The position numbers were made by a program, and so were the translations under genes. Positions 43,978 to 55,355 of a stretch of 64,000 nucleotides of DNA are shown here, piece after piece (within the stretch, counting starts at the first letter, position 1; every line of letters starts with the position of its first letter). This DNA is from Undaria pinnatifida (taxonomy: Eukaryota > Sar > Phaeophyceae > Laminariales > Alariaceae): NCBI GenBank assembly GCA_012845835.1, contig JABAKD010000108.1, positions 1,094,001 through 1,158,000 on the forward strand. The letters are read 5' to 3'. The notes under the pieces were generated by a model that was not told where the DNA came from, did not search any database, and was given only the letters and a program-made list of their open reading frames with translations.

Positions 43978-44680
43978 ATAAAAAAACACTCCAGCAGCTA
44001 CGAAGCTGAAGTGAGATCGAAGATTTTATCGAAACTCATCCTTGCAAGCTGCGTGTGATACTCCGATCTCGCGTATTATGTTATAAAAAATGAAAATACA
44101 CTCCAGCTGTGAGATCAAGGATTTCGTCGAAACTCATCTTTGCAAGCTGTGTGTGATACTCCGATCGCGCGCATTACGAGTTGTGTGTCCTCATTAAGGA
44201 TATAGGTCGGCGACTCCCCTTACAACTACAGACAGTGTAGCTATCAGGGTCAACAGGATGATTTTAGTCAGTCTGTGCGCGGAAACTATAAAACCCGTTT
44301 CTGAGGGGGACAAAATCTGACAGCTGTGAAGGGAAATGTATCCTTTTATCAAGTGAATCTTGTAAGTCGAATAACCGGTGACGGGGGTGGGGCGGAGTTT
44401 TGAAGGACGTGGGGGCCTGGTTTTGATCAAAAGCGGGCGGGTTTGGAGGGGGGGGGGGCGACAACAAGGAACACAATCGGGGGGGGGGGGGAAGGGGGCA
44501 ATTTGTGCATGTAAGCTATAAATCCTTTCGAGGGGATAAATCTGACGGTTTTGGCACCAGTATGTTATTGGGAGCGAGGGGGGGGGGGGGGGTTGGGGCG
44601 GGGGGGGGGGGGGGGGGGCGTGTGGGGCAGCTCAATATGTGCCTGGAAACTATACATTATTTTGAGGGGATAGATGTGTT
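43978..44680 (+). repeat. Family C composite G-rich repeat with a doubled head
   Basis: A head-only copy (43978-44083) is followed directly by a fuller copy from 44084. Poly-G runs lie at about 44445-44458, 44480-44492, 44578-44593 and 44600-44620. Confidence 0.8.
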
Positions 44681-45025
44681 ATGGTATCATGCATCAAGTA
44701 GCAGAAGCTGGCTCAGTGCGCGCCTCTGTCAGTTGCTACGTAGAGAACATGTAGCAAATATTTGGCCATCCCTCTGCTGGCCCTGGATGCTTGGTTGAGT
44801 CGAAACGTCAAGAAACGCACTCGAAACGTCTCACGTCTCTTCGTGGCCAGAATAATAAAGGGTCAGTCTGCGTTGGCTCGGATTTGTCTGATCGAAAAAT
44901 ATATGATGAAGCTCGAAATCGGATTTACGCAAGAAACGGAGAAACGGAGGAAACTACAGAAGTAGTGAGTAGTCCACTGCTGTTAGTCTATATCGATCTC
45001 TTGATATTACTTTACGTTTTTTTTT
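44681..45025 (+). repeat. Family E 3' part, fragment
   Basis: AGCAGAAGCTGGCTCAGTGCG, GATGCTTGGTTGAGTCGAAA, TAAAGGGTCAGTC and TCTATATCGATCTCTTG match the 3' half of the copies at 14100-14600 and 58280-58560. Confidence 0.7.
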
Positions 45026-45079
45026 TTTTTTTTATCCTCCGGCGGATGGGGAAAAATAAAGCTTTAGCTCACCATACTT

Positions 45080-45260
45080 TATTATGTTTCTTTTCCGAGC
45101 TTTGGCTCTCCTTTGCGGTTGGGTTGTTTCTTCGATTTCCCCTTCATTTTGTTTGTTTCATTTTTTGTTTTATTTTTATCTTTGTTTTTATTTGTTTTCT
45201 TATTTTGTTTTTTGTTTTTTGTTTTTGTTTTTGTTTTTGTTTTTGTTTATTTCGTATTTC
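45080..45260. repeat. TTTTTG/TTTTG simple repeat
   Basis: T-rich tract with repeated TTTTTG units, most regular at 45205-45250. Confidence 0.85.
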
Positions 45261-45769
45261 TCTCTTCCAATGTATTTCTGTTGCTGACGTATGTATGTTG
45301 TGCCTGTCGTACCCAGTACTAGGGCATGACATTGCGTTGTCGAATACATTACGATGCATTATCTCTGTGTCGTAGCTTGTGACCACAGAGCTGATCTTTC
45401 TAGGGTGAAGAATCAGTACGGACACTGGGTGTGCTGGATGTCGACGAGTAGAAGAACGGTTTAATGTGAAGAACACACACACACACAAAAATCAGTGACG
45501 TAAGGAACATGTTTTACTACTCCCTCGTTTAAAAACCCTAAGAAAAAGACGATCGCTGCCCTCGTGGTGATGGTGTGCGTGTGGGTCGTGGGTCTCCGTG
45601 TGCCATCCTCCTGCTGTGGTTCTGCATGGCCGCCTTTTCGCCTTAGCTCACTCGGCCCGCTCATTCACACTTGCTCTCGTTGACACTCAATTCCAATCGG
45701 TTCCCCTTCCCCCGTTCCAAAAAAACAAAATGCTCCTCGCAGCTTGCGGTGCTGATCTGAAAAAAAAAT
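45261..45769. other. No recognised gene
   Basis: A short (CA)n run lies at 45474-45487. Nothing else recognised. Confidence 0.35.
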
Positions 45770-45866
45770 CTCTACAAGTACGATCTAATATTGAATCAAA
45801 CAAATCGAAGTGCCGCCCTGCCCTTCCCACAGCATGGGTGATGCTGGCACCAATGCGGAGCCCTTG
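45770..45866 (+). repeat. Family E 3' terminus
   Basis: TCTAATATTGAATCAAAC and CGAAGTGCCGCCCTGCCC lead to a weakened hairpin and the terminal CTTG at 45863-45866, followed by T. Confidence 0.65.
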
Positions 45867-45959
45867 TACTCATGTCAGGCAATGACTCGATTATTAGTCG
45901 TATCATATCATCCATAGCAGCCAGGGGCATCTTCATTTTTATAATATGTCTTCATAATA

Positions 45960-47360
45960 TATTATAAAAAATGAAAATACACTCCAGCTGTGAGATAGAA
46001 TATTCTGTCGAAACTTATATTTATTTGCAAGCTGTATGTGATACTCCGATCGGTCGCGCGTATTACGGGTTGTGTGTAGGTCGGCGACTCCCCTTGCAAC
46101 TGCAGTGTAGTAGCTATCAGGGTCAAGAGGGTGATGTTAGTCAGTCTGTGCGCGGAAACTATAAAACTCGTTTCCGAGGGGGACAAACTCTGTCAGCTGT
46201 GGAAGGAAATGCATCAGTTTATCGAGTGAATCCTATAAGTCGAATAACCAGTGAGGGGAGGGCGGAGTTTTTAAGGACGTGGGGGTCTGGTTTTGATCAA
46301 AAGGGAGCGGGGGTGGGGGGGACGGGCGGGGCAGCTCAATTTGTGCGTGGAAACTATGAATCCTTTAAGGGGATAAATCTGACGTGAATGCACCAGTTTT
46401 ATCGTGGGGGGGGGGGGGGGGGGGAGCGGGGCGGGGCGGGCGGGGCAGCTCAATCTGTGCGTGAAAACTATACATTTTTTCAAGGGGACAAATGTGACGG
46501 TTTTGGAAAGAATGCACCAGTTTATCATGCATATCCTGTAAATAGTACAACCAGTGAGTAGAGGGCGAAGTGTTCGAGGGGGTAGGGGTGGGGTGGGGGG
46601 GGTGGGGGGGGGGGAGGGGGGGGGGGGGGAGGTGGGGGGGGGCTATAGGTGATAGATGGCATAGATGTAGGGGTTTGCTGCAGTACGTGTGGTGCTAGGT
46701 CTAGGCGATGGTGCGGGTGGTGGGGAAGGAGGGGGCGTTGGGGGCGGGGGGGGGGGTAGAAATTGAAGCAGCGGCATGGATGGCTCTAGAAAGATAATGA
46801 GGTGGTATCCAGTGCGTGGAACTGTTTATTACTCTAGCGGATTTCGATATTAGGTGGGGCGTTTGAGCAAGAGAGAGCGAGAAAAAAAGAAAAGGGGGTG
46901 GGGAGGGGGGGAGGTTTTTCAAGACGTTTAGGTCACATATAATATTCAAATACACTCCGGCTGTGAGATCAAAGAGGTGGGGAAGGAGGGGGGGGGTGAA
47001 GGGGGGGGGGAAGAATGGAAACTACGTCATGGATGGTTAGAAAGATAATGACGTGATATCAACTGCGTAGAGGTGTTTATTACTCTGGCCAATTTCGATT
47101 GTAAGTGGGGCTTTTGAACAAACTGGGCGAAAAAAAAAAAAAAAAAGCGGGGGGAGGGGGGGGAGAGGAGGGCGGAAATGAGTTGGAGCTACGGCATGGA
47201 TGGCTAGGAAATAATGAGATGAAAACAGCTGGCTGGTAGTGTTTACTACTCTGGTAGTTTTTGATTTTAGGTGGGGCGTTTGAACAAGAGGGATCGGGGG
47301 AGGGCAGGGGCGGGGGGGCGGGACATTTCAACATGTGAGCGGAAACTATAAATCCCTAAA
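45960..47360 (+). repeat. Family C composite G-rich repeat, head-to-tail copies
   Basis: The first copy runs from 45970 to about 46940, with poly-G at 46405-46424 and a G-rich stretch 46576-46640. A second, shortened copy starts near 46950 and contains two GTTTATTACTCTGG modules (47070 and 47235). A third TGTGAGCGGAAACTATAAA module ends near 47360. Confidence 0.85.
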
Positions 47361-47989
47361 GGGGACAAATGTGACTGTTGCTGGTTGCAGTAAGAAGACA
47401 TCCCGTTATATCATCTGCCTGGTAATGTTGACTACTTGGTATTCTATGAGGTTTGATGTTACAATGTAGTATGCAACCCAATACGCCACCGGGGCGACCG
47501 GTTGCATCATACATAGCAGTGAGGGCTTTCTTCTCATACGTACGAGATACTTCGAAGTATATTCCAATACGGATAATGCGTGTGGTTCGTAAATTACGCA
47601 CGCACGTACGTATGAAAAGATGTACCTGGTGGTAGTAGTGTTGGATATCAAAACCAAAAACGCTTCGGTACGATAAGGCCAAAATAAGGTCGATAACGAT
47701 AACGATAATTATCGTACCGAAAAGCCCGAAACGTCGAAAACGATAACGATAACGATAATTGAGGCGAAAACCGACTCAAAAAGCCCATGTTCACATTTTG
47801 GGGGGTCGCGTCAGCAACACGAAAACCCGTAAATACACAAGAATACGAACAACACCACCAGCAAAAAAAGGTTCCCAGGATCAACAATGTATTCCAGGTA
47901 TTGGTTACCAGGCATACATTGTGATTTGTGTACAAGAGAAAGAAAGTATACATCTGATCAGCTATTCATGTACTTCCAAGTATATTACA
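47361..47989. other. No gene; CGATAA hexamer repeats
   Basis: At 47640-47765 runs of CGATAACGATAACG with TTATCGTACCG make imperfect inverted repeats. A CGCCACCGGGGCGACCGG at 47481 looks like a scrap of the F2 tRNA-like head. A related TATCGTTATTG stretch lies at 61650-61700. Confidence 0.45.
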
Positions 47990-48477
47990 AAAATAGAACA
48001 CACTCAACTCCAGCTAGCTGTGAGACCGAAGATTTCATCGAAACTCATCTTTGCAAGCTGTGTGCAATACTCCGATCGCGTGTAAATTATTACTATTGGG
48101 TGTGTGTCCTCATTCAGGACATAGGTCGGCGACTCCCCTTGCAATTACAGTGTAGCTATCAGGGTCAACAGGGTGATGTTAGTCAGTCTGTGCGCGGGAA
48201 CTATCAAACCCGTTTTTGAGGGGGACAAAATCTGACGGCTGGCTGTGGAAGGAATGCATCATCATAAATCAGTTTATCATGCATATCCTGTAGGTCGCTA
48301 TATAACCGGTGAGGGGGGCGGGGTTTTCAACGGGGGGGGGGGGGGGGGGGGGATGAGCGGGGGGTGGGAGGGGGGGCGGGGACGAGGGGGGGGTCCAACA
48401 TTACTAGAGGTGTAGCATAAATGTATAGGAGCTTACTGTACGCACGCGTGGTCAAGGCCCAATGGTGGGGGTACCGG
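47990..48477 (+). repeat. Family C composite G-rich repeat, interrupted by the LTR element
   Basis: Head at about 48000, middle modules, and poly-G at 48335-48353. It is cut at 48478 by the LTR element. G/A-rich sequence resembling its tail resumes after 52103. Confidence 0.75.
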
Positions 48478-48749
48478 TGTACCGCTGTGTGTGGTCGTGT
48501 CTTTGGACATTTTACCGTACATGGAATGGTTGAATAATTTTTGTTAGGGAGTTCCACTGTCATTGTTGGCGTTTCTTGCGAGCTCTTGAGATCTTGTGAT
48601 ACGAACGGGAAGGTCCATGGTCGATGGCATGTAACTTCCCTATGTGATAACGAACGGACTAATGCATTGTGGGTACACGCACTACGAGCCTACGAGGGGA
48701 AGTCCTCGGAGCTGATACCACCGGGCCTGCGGTCGCGCGAGTCCGTACA
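48478..48749 (+). repeat. 5' LTR of element 3
   Basis: Shares TTAGGGAGTTCCACTGTCAT, GAGCTCTTGAGATCTTGTG and GAGCTGATACCACCGGGCC with the 3' copy. No standard tRNA primer site is obvious just after it. Confidence 0.8.
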
Positions 48750-48794
48750 ATTTAATTGAATTGGGTAAGTTCTGCGTATTGCTCAACACGTGAC

Positions 48795-50010
48795 CGATTT
48801 GCTTTTCGGGGGCCGGAAAGCACTGTTTTCCGTGTTGGTGTGGGACACCAGCCAAAAGCAGTGGGAGACCTTACAGCAGCAGGAGGAGGCCGAACGCATG
48901 GCGCTGGCGGAATCCATTCTGCAAGTTGAGGCAACCCGAGAGGTGGAGGCCGAGCCGGCGGCAGGCTGAAGCCAGAAGTCAGGGTGACGATAGGAGGAGT
49001 CAGGCCACCTAGGTTGGGTGGTGATGTTGTCACCTTTGAAGATATGCGCCAATTTATTGTTGCGTACTCGGAGCACGAGAGCAGCAGATGCATATCACAA
49101 ACCAAGATGGAGGAGACCGGGTGCTCGTGAGGAGGCGAGAGCTAGTAGATTCGGCAACCCAAATGATGGTGGCTGATGAGGCAAGCCCTGGGTCGACTTC
49201 TTCGAGGAGGAGCTAATGCAAGGGCTTAAAAAAATTACTTGCGTTGATATGCAGCAGACAAATGACGAGGTGTTTTGCCACTAGATATTCCGTGTGCTGA
49301 AGATAGATGCTAGCGTGCCGGTAGATAGCAGGGTGTTCATGCCGAAACGTACCCTGCGGGAATACCTCGCTGACAGCGGGCTCACGGAGGTGGTGAAGCC
49401 CGGCGGTCGGCAGTACACGCAGCAGCATGGCAAGGTGTTGTGGTAGAGGCGATAGCCGCGGGAATTGAGCAACTCGAGTTCCGCCGCAAGGTGGAAAGGA
49501 CGATGCGTTTCGATCTGGTAACTAACGCGCGATCCTGATGCGTTGTTTAGCATGATTGCCAAGCAGCAACGGGATCAAGCTGTTATTAAGGCCAAGGATG
49601 CTGAACATCGGCAAACGGCAAAGCGGCGTGACGCTAGGTCGGTGGCTGCTGCTCGGACCAAGCCGCAGAGAAGTGCTGCTAACGAGCACGACTCATGTGA
49701 GCGCGCAAAGGCTGCTGGTGTGAAAGCAGAGGGGAATCGTTGGTACGACAAGAACGAGCGTTTCGTATGTGACAAGCAGGGACATAATCAGTGGGACTGC
49801 CCCCAAATCCAGCAGGGTAAGGAGGGGAAAGGCGTCCATGGTCAGAGTCACGGCCAGACCCATACAGAAGCAGCAGTCCACAAACGGTCCTGCTCAGCAC
49901 CCTCGGAGCAAGAACACCGGGATGGCCCCTGCGTCTGCCACGCCTGGAGCAAGTGCGTACAAGACCGCCTCAAAAGCGGTGGTTACGGAGACCGAGTCTG
50001 CTGCGCCTGA
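48795..50010 (+). pseudogene. Element 3 gag
   Basis: Broken frames give ALFSVLVWDTSQKQWETLQ, then DVVTFEDMRQFIVAYSEH, then a longer frame (49543-50010) with a Lys/Arg/Ala-rich stretch and a zinc knuckle RFVCDKQGHNQWDCP. In the knuckle the first cysteine reads arginine; the Cys, His and last Cys remain. Stops and shifts make it non-functional. Confidence 0.65.
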
Positions 50011-50135
50011 AGCGTCTACGCAGACGGATGACCACTACGTGTACATTCGCGTGCCGCGGGAGAAGATGGCGCCAGTGAACAGCGGGCTCGTAGAGACGGT
50101 GCAGCACCAGGTTTTCCAAAGCGCTAGGCCACAGA

Positions 50136-50736
50136 ATGCAGCACCAGTTATTCACTCCCCTTCCGGTGCAGCCGCCGGCAACCGCGTCACAGCGGTGGCA
50201 TGGAGTTTCCAGCATCCTTTATTCAGCGCGTGTCGCTGTCGTGCACCCTGGCAGATGTGGGGACACGATGGTGGATTCGGTGGAGAACGAACTGCATCTG
50301 GAAGGCCTGACGCATCATCTCGCGGGATGCCTTGCCGTTCCCCGTGCTTCCGCGGCTACTGAGGTCAACGTGCTCATGGGATCTGGTTCAAGCATCACAG
50401 CAATATCGGAGGAACTGGTACATACAGGCCCTGCGGGGGCAGCCGGGGATGACGCAAACCGCGTTAACGCAGGCGTTTGTTGGGAATGCGCGTGTGGCGC
50501 CGACGTTGGGCCAGGAGTGTGATATCGAGACGCAATCGTGTCCACTCCACTTGACGATCGAATCACCATGGGGACCAGTCCGATTTACCATGCCGTTTAT
50601 CGTGCTCCCTGGGGGAGGCGATGTGGTTATCATCGGGCAAAAGACGCTGAGAGAGAAACGACGTCATGGGGCCGCTCAAGGCACAAGGGCATCAAGATAC
50701 GCTTGGATGCAGCTTACAGCTTGTTCTGTGGGCTAG
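50136..50736 (+). pseudogene. Element 3 aspartic protease
   Basis: VNVLMGSGSSITAISEELV marks the active site, where the expected Asp is replaced (MGSG in place of xDSG). After a shift the partner frame continues CPLHLTIESPWGPVRFTMPF and GGGDVVIIGQKTLRE, the usual IIG motif and following helix. The missing Asp and the shift mean no activity. Confidence 0.6.
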
Positions 50737-50751
50737 CTCAACGATGGTGCT

Positions 50752-51333
50752 GTGCTGCGAGCGGCGATGGCTGTCATAGCGTTCGTGCCGGGCGGCGACG
50801 CGCCAGGCCACATGGATAATGAGGTCGCACTGACGCTGCCGTGTCAACGACGCATGATATTCCACGATTCCGAGGTGGAAATGCGGGATCTTGTGGGGGT
50901 ATTGAAGACGGCTGTCGATAACGCTGCGGACCATGGCTCCCCGCCGGAATGTGCCAAGATGCTGCGCGATGTCGTTTTTTGCACGCACCTCGACGTGTTA
51001 TGTCGAGCGTTTTTGGGCGACCCACCTGCCCGCAGGAAGCCTGTGGCAGTCCAGCTTCATTCAGGTGCAAGGGTGGTGGGGGTGAAGCCCCCACCTGAAC
51101 GTAATCGCCTGTCGTGGAGTGCGGCAGTCTTGTCCCGACTGCCACCCAGTGGTGACGACGAGGTTGTCGTCAAGATGGCCTGGGAAGGGCCGGAGGAGGC
51201 GGAGAGCACCTGGGAGCCGGTGTCGCGCGCGTTTGATGGCGCGACGGCCGTGCTGCGAAAAGAGCTCAAGGCGCTGCGGCTGAAGACGGATCAGAAGCGG
51301 AGACTCGTACAGCGGTATGGGCTGCGTTTCTGA
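50752..51333 (+). CDS. Element 3 pol remnant: RT leader fused in frame to the chromodomain tail
   Basis: This 193-codon frame starts in the protease-RT linker, reaches PVAVQLHSGARVVGVKPPP (normally just before the RT palm), then passes without a break to DDEVVVKMAWEGPEEAESTW followed by EPVSRAFDGA and a basic C-terminus ending QRYGLRF. The second part is a chromodomain, which steers integrase to chromatin. About 2.5-3 kb of RT, RNase H and integrase is missing, yet the frame is open across the join (near 51100-51140). The join may be selected or chance. Confidence 0.7.
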   Translation: MLRAAMAVIAFVPGGDAPGHMDNEVALTLPCQRRMIFHDSEVEMRDLVGVLKTAVDNAADHGSPPECAKMLRDVVFCTHLDVLCRAFLGDPPARRKPVAVQLHSGARVVGVKPPPERNRLSWSAAVLSRLPPSGDDEVVVKMAWEGPEEAESTWEPVSRAFDGATAVLRKELKALRLKTDQKRRLVQRYGLRF

Positions 51334-51832
51334 TGTCATTGTGGTTAGGGCGATCCCAGATTCGGAGTTGCTCATTTTCTGGTACGTCTCAATTTTGAAT
51401 TTCTACTTTTCTGACTTGGAGTTTGTGCGCAGGGCGCTGGTAGCTCCTGACGCAGCCACAGCTGCTGGCGATTTATCGCCGAGGCTGTGTGTGGACAGAG
51501 CATGCCCGGGGTTGATGCTTCCGTTTTTCGGGTGACTGGTGTACCGAACTACACATTCCATGTGTGGTCTGGGTTTCGGTAAGATGCATGCGCAATTGGA
51601 GGTGTGACGCGTGGTGCGTGGTTCGATTGAAGATTCATTGGTGATGACGCGGCTGCTCGACAGTCATTGTTCGCGGTCAGTAAACGTGGTAGATGTTAGG
51701 TCGTGATGAAACAGACCACGATTTGTTGGATTTTGCCATTGCCCAACGTACGGACAGCTCGTATGTTTATCAAAGCCACTTGGTCTGAGCCAACTTGTGG
51801 TTGGTAGCCCGAGATGAGCTTTTGGAGGGTGA

Positions 51833-52103
51833 TGTACTGCTGTGGTCGTATCTTTGGGCATTTCAACGCACATAGAATGGTTGGATACATTTTGTTAGGG
51901 AGTTCCACTGTCATTACCGGGGTTTCTTGTGAGCTCTTGAGATCTTGTGATACGAACAAGAAGGTCCATGGCCGATGGCATGGCACTTCCTCATGCGAAA
52001 ACGAACGAACTATTATTGCATTGTGGACAAACGCACTCCGCGCCTACGAGGGGGAGTCCTAGGAGCTGATACCACCGGGCCTGCGGTGGCGCGAGTCGGT
52101 GCA
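51833..52103 (+). repeat. 3' LTR of element 3
   Basis: Begins TGTACTGCTGTGG after a purine-rich tract and ends CGGTGCA; colinear with the 5' LTR throughout. Confidence 0.8.
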
Positions 52104-52179
52104 AGCGAGGAAGGAGGAGGCAGGGGGAAGGTTGTTTTGGACTTGAAGACCATACGTGAAATAAATTATTGTAATATTA

Positions 52180-53340
52180 GAGTGTTTGCGAAAATACGTT
52201 TCTAAAAATTTACTTGCCTTCCGCTAAAAAAAGTAAATTGCCTTCCCACCGAGTTTTTGGTGTGTTTGCGCTAGCGGTAAACAAAATCCTGCAGGCGACG
52301 CCTCCGAAAATTTGAAGGGAAACGGGGATGTGCGCGATTGTAATATACGTACGAGTACAGCAGCAGCAGTGCGAGTTACTGCTCTATAGTACTATACGAT
52401 ACGAGTACTCATTGTACGTACTCCAGTCTCGAGCCTCTCGTTTCAGGTGCAGCAGTACCTGGAACACGGTACATGCAAGCACCCAACAGACTACAAATTA
52501 GAGGTATGGCGGTCTGTCTCGCGCGTAAAAACACCAACCTTGTGAGCAGGGACTACCTCATTACACGTGCTACAAGCAGAGCAACGCCTTCCTCGTGCGA
52601 CGGAAGGGAAAGCGAAGCGCAGTTTCCCCATGGAACGTGGACCTGTTGTTGCGAAGCACCACCCTGCGAAGAATCTGCACGCAGCGGTTTAGGGCAGAGG
52701 AGTTTCCGCTCCTCTGCCCTAAACCAAAAGTCATGCCACGCTTCAGTCGCGGTGATGTTGGAGAAGCGCGGTGGCTGCTGTCGCACAGATGGACCGATAC
52801 GAGTCCTATCTTGCCAGATGCGGCACACGATAGCCGCAATCAAGGCGCGTGGTGTCGCTCTCTGCGTTGAGGCTCCTCTCCGCGTGCGTGCGTTCGACTC
52901 CGCCAGCTGCGAGAAGTTCACCACAGCTTGCAGCAAGCGCTGAACCCTTGGTCACGGACGCAGAGGGCAGCAACAGACGGTTCATCACCGGCCTGCTGCA
53001 TATCTCTGATGTTACGCCTGTGCGTCGTGCTCAGGGTACTACCCTCTCCATCCTCCGTGCGTTCGTTGCTTGTACTGCTGCTGTGCAAACAGCGGTGCTT
53101 GTCCTGTTTGTCCCGTGGTTGGGGCGCTATAGACCCTTGCAGAGGCGTTCTGCCTCGGACAAATGCTCGGTGTATTGTAGGCCAATGAAACAGAGAGACA
53201 AAATTTACCGTAACTTTTGATCAAAACCTACCTTCGACAAAGTACATTTTTGCCTTTTTTTCAAAAATTTACCGCAAATATTGCCTTCGGGACAATTTTT
53301 GAAAAAGTAAATTTCTAAAAACGTACTTTCGCAAACACTC
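52180..53340. mobile_element. TA-flanked terminal-inverted-repeat element, 1161 bp
   Basis: The ends are near-perfect inverted repeats of about 36 bp beginning GAGTGTTTGCGAAA, with about three mismatches, flanked by TA on both sides (52178-52179 and 53341-53342). This fits a Tc1/mariner-type target. Below the ends more AATTTACTT/AAGTAAATT-type subterminal motifs occur. No open frame shows a transposase, so it is non-autonomous. The inside is unlike other sequence here and includes a strong hairpin. Confidence 0.75.
52686..52725. repeat. Perfect hairpin, 17-bp stem, 6-nt loop
   Basis: GGTTTAGGGCAGAGGAG pairs exactly with CTCCTCTGCCCTAAACC around the loop TTTCCG. It lies inside the TA-flanked element. 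Confidence 0.9.
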
Positions 53341-53342
53341 TA

Positions 53343-53559
53343 TTGTAACTGTTCCTCCATGAGTACCAGGGCGCAACGACAGCCACAGCTCAGCGCAAAA
53401 TGTGTCTAAGGCCAAACAATGTTACCACCGTAGTAATGGTATGATGCTTCGGCACTTCTGTTTTACCTGGCACCGAGCAACATGTTACACATATGATGAC
53501 ACCACTATCCAGTACGAATGGTTTTATACTCTTATGATATCTATATAGACTAGACTATA
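53343..53559. other. No recognised feature
   Basis: Short unassigned stretch before a family C head. Confidence 0.3.
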
Positions 53560-54190
53560 TTATAAAAATTAAAATACACTCCAGCTGTGAGATCGAATAT
53601 TTTGACGAAACTCATCTTTGCAAGCTGTGTGTGATACTCCGATCGCGCGTATTACGGGTTGTGTGTCCTCATTAAGGATATAGGTCGGCGACTCCCCTTG
53701 CAACTACAGTATAGCTATCAGGGTCAACAGGGTGATGTTACGCAGTCTGTGCGCGGAAACTATAAAACCCGTTTCTGAGGGGGACAAAATCTGACAGCTG
53801 TGGAAGGAAATGCATCAGTTTATCAAGTGAATCCTGTAAGTCGAATATCCGGTGAGGGGAGGGCGGAGTTTTTAAGGACGTGGGGGGCTGATTTTGATCA
53901 AAAGGGGGGCGCGAGGGGGGGGAGGGGGGGGAGGGGACGGGTGGGGACAGGTGAATTTGTGCGTGGAAACTATAAATATTTCTTGTGGGGGAGGGGGAGG
54001 AAAGTGGCGGGGGGGGCCGGGGGAGGGGGGGAGGGCTTTAGGTCGCATATATGTAGGGGTTGGCTATACGCGTGGTGCTAGGTCTAGGCGATGGTGCGGG
54101 TGGTGGGTGAAGGAGGGGGCGTTGGGGACGGGGGTGGGTGGGAATTGCAGCAGCGGCATGGACGGCTCTGAAACGATAACGAATAGTAAT
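53560..54190 (+). repeat. Family C composite G-rich repeat
   Basis: Head ACACTCCAGCTGTGAGATC at 53575, all middle modules, several G runs of 7-9 between 53900 and 54030, then the TGGCTATACGCGTGGTG module and the CAGCAGCGGCATGG module. Confidence 0.85.
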
Positions 54191-54199
54191 GAGTCGTTT

Positions 54200-54500
54200 T
54201 TTTAAGGGGACAGGGATTTGGTCAGGAGTTTTTTCCGTCTCGGCCTCAGTACGGGATTCTCGAAACTGGATTTTCTCGACCAAATCGCTTCGTTCGAGCG
54301 CCGTCTTCGGGTGGCGATGCCAACGCCCCTCGCCATGCCTCATCCGTTCCGCACCTTGACGTGAACGCGGATGAGCGCTGAGCGAGACGAGCGAGAAGTG
54401 CAATTTTTGTATTTGGAACGGTAATCTCCGGTCAGTCTTCGGATCTTGATGTTTGGAGAGGGTGATACAATAAAATTTGGCAAGACATTGTTTCCAAATT
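54200..54500 (+). repeat. Dispersed repeat family A, copy 4
   Basis: Begins ATTTGGTCAGGAGTTTT and shares CTTCGTTCGAGCGCCG and TTGACGTGAACGCGGATGA; more diverged at its end. It directly precedes a family G body. Confidence 0.75.
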
Positions 54501-54544
54501 GGAGTCATGTGTTGCCCCAAATTAAAGAATGTTAACGGTAAAAA

Positions 54545-55335
54545 AAAACATGGTACCGCGGTAGGTATCATAGTAGTGCATTTATTTGTTGAATTTTGGT
54601 TGGTAGGTACGTACGTACATGGGTGGATAGACGTGGCAAGCGCACGCATTATGACTAAAACGAGGAGGGTGTGATTGCGATTACTGCGCCAGAAAAGCCA
54701 CACAGTAGCATTGCGAGTGGCGTCCCCGGCCTCGAGGGTGGTATTATACGAGCTCGGGCACATCGACATAGATTGTACTCGTGCAAGTAATATAGGTACG
54801 AGGGGAAGCACACACACTGATGCTCTATTACACACACGCTTTTTGTCTGACTTATGGCATGGGGGGAGGGTGTGTACCAAAAACAGGGAATAACTTTTCG
54901 ATACAACAAACCAGGGGGAAAATCGTTCCTGTTGTTAAGCTGCGCCACGCGAAGGTCGTAGTAGTAGTAGACGGTATCCACGGAAGAAACCAGTGGCATA
55001 CTTTAATCCCGGTATCGCATCCTTTGGTGGTTCTTTACCCGAGAAGACTCTTTGGAGAAGTATAGGCGGTGTGGAAGGCGTGCAGCTTTGTTGTTGCTGT
55101 GGTGCCTGTCTCCGATGCTATGGTCGTTTGCCGGTCAAGTGCAAGCGGTCGTGTTGGCAGGTGACTGACAAATAATTTTGTGTTGCTCCTACCTGACGTG
55201 CTCCTTGCTGCTAATTAGCTGATTGATCATCTCTATCCAGTGAGTTATATAGAGCCAGTCGCCCCGTTGGTCTTTTAGTGGTTACCCTCGAATATTACTA
55301 GCGTTGGTCCTTGAGTTCGATTCCCACCGTTGTGA
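54545..55335 (+). repeat. Family G body followed by tRNA-like head F1
   Basis: GCACGCATTATGACTAAAACG, AGCATTGCGAGTGGCGTCC and GTTTGCCGGTCAAGTGCAAG are body G. At 55255-55332 the F1 head has CGTTGGTCTTTTAGTGGTT (A-box with an insertion) and CCTTGAGTTCGATTCCC (good B-box). The F2 head is missing from this copy. Confidence 0.7.
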
Positions 55336-55355
55336 TATTTGACGTCATTTGCAGA

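Larger units (their letters stand above)
48478..52103 (+). mobile_element. LTR retrotransposon 3 (chromovirus-type), internally deleted
   Basis: The two LTRs (48478-48749 and 51833-52103) are 272 and 271 bp, start TGTACYGCTGTG, end GTSSGTRCA-like, and are about 80% alike. A purine-rich GGAGGGTGA precedes the 3' LTR. The inside holds gag, protease and a fused pol remnant with the RT, RNase H and integrase core missing. No clear target duplication is visible. The whole element is only 3.6 kb. Confidence 0.85.

Noticed and set aside
45084..45375. Phe-rich membrane protein
   Set aside because: Translation of the TTTTTG simple repeat.
52686..52725. Rho-independent-type terminator
   Set aside because: No T run follows, and the setting is a eukaryotic transposon.
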